Shown in pieces: positions 63,101 to 64,000 of a stretch of 64,000 bases of DNA. Positions within the stretch are counted from its first letter, which is position 1; every line of letters starts with the position of its first letter. The stretch lies in contig NZ_JAUSVO010000001.1 in the NCBI RefSeq assembly GCF_030814715.1, positions 310,001 to 374,000 on the forward strand. The letters run 5' to 3'. Origin of the DNA: Kaistia dalseonensis. GTDB taxonomy: Bacteria > Pseudomonadota > Alphaproteobacteria > Rhizobiales > Kaistiaceae. The notes beneath the pieces were generated by a model that worked only from the letters and a program-made list of their open reading frames with translations, did no database searches and was not told the DNA's origin. Both the position numbers and the translations under genes were made by a program.

Positions 63101-64000
63101 TCGACCGTCATTTGGCCGGTCGAGATCATCCACATCCAGGCCAATGAAATCGATCATGCGCCGATTGAAGAAGTTCGGTTCGCCCCGCTGGTCCAGGCGC
63201 CAGACATGGCTCGGTATCATGTAGACGAGCTGGGAGAGCTCACGCTCGCTGCGTTGCAGCGCCTGCTCCGCCTTCATTTGATCATCAATGTCGTGGCAGA
63301 GAGCGTACCATTGTACGATATTGCCTGCCTGATCACGCAACGGCTCGGCGCGACTGGACATCCATCGATAGACTCCGTCGGCGCGACGCAAGCGATAGCG
63401 CAGGGAGAATGGCTCGCCGGACATCAAGCTGTGCATCAACGCATCGCGGAGCGCCGGAGCATCCTCGGGATGCGCTGCTGCGATCAGAGCGTCGAGCCGC
63501 GCCCGGCCCGACGGGCCGAAATCCTCCAGCGTCATTCCGAGATAGTCGATCATGCGCTGGTTGAGAAAAGTCGGCTCGCCCTCGGCCGTCAGGCACCACA
63601 AATGGCTCGGAACCATGTTGACGAGCTGTGACAGCTCGCGTTCGCGTTCGCGCAAAGCGGCTTCGGTCCGCTTGTAGACATCGATATCGAGCGAGATGCC
63701 ATACCAGCCCGTGAGCCGTCCCTGGCTGTCATGTGTCGGACGAGCGCCGACGCGATGCCAGACATAGTCGCCATTGGCGCGCAGGATGCGGTATTCCACA
63801 TTCCACGCCGTTCCCGTCCGGAGCCCGTGGCGAAATTCGGTTGCCATCTGCTCATAGTCATCCGGATGGACGGTCCGCTTCCAGCCCTGCTCTCCACCGT
63901 CAATGAAGTCAGCTCCGCCCGTCGATCGATTGAGATCGTCGAGCGTCATGCCGATGGACGTCTGAGTCGTGGGGGTCGCGTAGGTGAACAGGCCACGCGC
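60104..64000 (-). CDS. Multi-PAS sensor histidine kinase, N-terminus outside the window
   Basis: The frame enters from the right edge (in-frame text before the first Met is GLFTYATPTTQTSIG) and gives at least 1298 residues. Eight PAS/PAC units can be counted, each with an HPDD- or PDW-type ridge and a W-Y/V-DID ending. Five share the template ERELSQLVNMVPSHLW, and the sixth differs (IGIVIWDLDGTLIDANDAFLKM). The kinase core has the phospho-accepting histidine in SASIAHEVNQPLAAI, N-box VVINLIRNAIEAM, G1 DLGPGLAD and FEPFYTTKSSGMGMGLAI. No transmembrane segment lies in the visible part, so it may be cytoplasmic. The HEVNQPL box places it with FixL/DctB-like kinases that lack a receiver. The partner is not in the window. 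Confidence 0.93.
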   Translation of the reverse strand, partial: ARGLFTYATPTTQTSIGMTLDDLNRSTGGADFIDGGEQGWKRTVHPDDYEQMATEFRHGLRTGTAWNVEYRILRANGDYVWHRVGARPTHDSQGRLTGWYGISLDIDVYKRTEAALRERERELSQLVNMVPSHLWCLTAEGEPTFLNQRMIDYLGMTLEDFGPSGRARLDALIAAAHPEDAPALRDALMHSLMSGEPFSLRYRLRRADGVYRWMSSRAEPLRDQAGNIVQWYALCHDIDDQMKAEQALQRSERELSQLVYMIPSHVWRLDQRGEPNFFNRRMIDFIGLDVDDLDRPNDGRLSELIGVIVHPDDVERVSAALRDSLANGETFSLNCRLRRSDGQYRWMSSRAEPLRDEAGHIVQWYGLSHDIDDQIRAEESIRLGKRELQHLIDTVPVQIWCVTPGGEPAYINKTMANYIGLKLGDFEAEGGLPSAIDKIVHPEDREALFGALSHSFATGEPFELKFRNLRWDGTYRWTEGRAEPLRDETGRIIRWYGANVDIDDMVATELALRRREGELSHLINMVPSYLWRLTAGGKPNFFNRRLAEFLGYDVSDADQPQTDRLAGLIENSVHSDDAAKVSAAFEHSIAAGERFSMKFRLRRADGVYRWMDAGADPLRDERGDIVQWFGFCHDIDEQTRLYSDVAEREARIRRLVDSDIIGIVIWDLDGTLIDANDAFLKMVRYDREDVERGINWFDMTPPDWQEVHAQEEAEELARTGKMLAREKEYFRKDGTRVPVLIGAACFEGQSQRGVAYILDLTERKRAEEALHQSKQQLEQMIDTLPINILSFAPSGRLTYASRRYHDTVGAPRVEDFEALAREIAHPEDLPVMLRRALSGFATGEPFVNRFRRLCSDGLYRWIEARAQALRDPAGAIVQWYIVSIDIEDEMRAQEALRERERFLWQLVETLPAMIDCAAPNGEPVYRSQQLREFLGYNLEELDGTGKSRLAGTLEAGVHPDDLAGVKERYAQSLTTGEPYARRHRLRRFDGVYRWVETRAGPMRDAAGTIVQWNVICLDIDSEVHAEEALRLARERLSRASQAASLAELSASIAHEVNQPLAAIIANSHACHRWLTGTPPNIERAVTTAERIIRDANRAADIVSRIRALFRQSSVVRHPTAFDGFIREACNLMSEEAMRSRIRIDIEVDAGLPPVALDRVQLQQVVINLIRNAIEAMETVDGKRALGIRARRVGEQVYTEISDLGPGLADPEKVFEPFYTTKSSGMGMGLAICRSIVEAHGGRLWVEPNTPIGAKFVFVLPVEPVPASTEQRQESHVGGGPDDGYSSNGPTPNPQSKPA

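Overview
The window is high-GC DNA from a Gram-negative alphaproteobacterium, most likely of the order Hyphomicrobiales (Rhizobiales). The basis is the short-type prolyl-tRNA synthetase followed by lolC and lolD, the many ABC importers of sugar, polyamine and amino-acid type, the NtaA-type flavin monooxygenases, and short dispersed palindromes of the alphaproteobacterial style. The genus cannot be fixed from sequence reading alone. No rRNA, CRISPR array or intact transposase gene was seen; one tRNA gene (Ser, anticodon GCU) is present.

Layout. 1-6.1 kb: a catabolic cluster around a sigma-54 enhancer-binding regulator of AcoR type. It is flanked by two transcription units, an SDR plus sugar-type ABC ATPase on the left and a PRISE-like reductase plus cupin on the right. 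Both units have a -24/-12 promoter and the same two-palindrome upstream array. 6.1-7.5 kb: debris, namely an Rhs fragment and an internally deleted FAD oxidoreductase. 7.5-16.5 kb: an aldo-keto reductase, flavin reductase, FMN monooxygenase and adenosine-deaminase-like unit, a divergent LysR gene, and a complete polyamine-type ABC importer. A matching LysR-type box lies in front of both the deaminase unit and the importer. 16.8-19.1 kb: LysR, SDR and SnoaL-like genes.

19.1-25.8 kb is a decaying accessory region. It holds a remnant frame, a frameshifted PBP4-type carboxypeptidase, an alpha/beta hydrolase, a broken Rhs gene with its variable C-terminal tip and an AT-rich candidate immunity gene, and an orphan Rhs core fragment. 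It ends at tRNA-Ser. 26-35.4 kb: a Liv-type ABC importer followed by a GH127 beta-L-arabinofuranosidase-family protein and a GH42 beta-galactosidase. This pairing suggests use of plant cell-wall glycans, possibly glycosylated amino acids. 35.7-41 kb: a DMT exporter, a YdjA-like nitroreductase and a large autotransporter. 41-45.4 kb: an Frc-type sugar importer whose permease is two complete permease units fused in one chain.

45.8-49 kb: a YitT-family membrane protein, a second NtaA-type monooxygenase, an SMP-30 lactonase, and a candidate small transcript with a strong terminator. 49.5-53.1 kb: the core genes proS, lolC, lolD and a TM2-domain protein. 53.3-56 kb: a sulfate importer (sbp-cysT-cysW) without an adjacent cysA. 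56.2-59.6 kb: an AraC regulator and a DUF3300/DUF2950 envelope pair. The window ends inside a histidine kinase carrying at least eight PAS domains.

The most notable signals are the mirrored sigma-54 enhancer arrays around the AcoR-type regulator, the deaminase/monooxygenase/importer module joined by a shared LysR box, the Liv importer with GH127 and GH42, and the Rhs debris in which two copies carry the same palindromic insertion.
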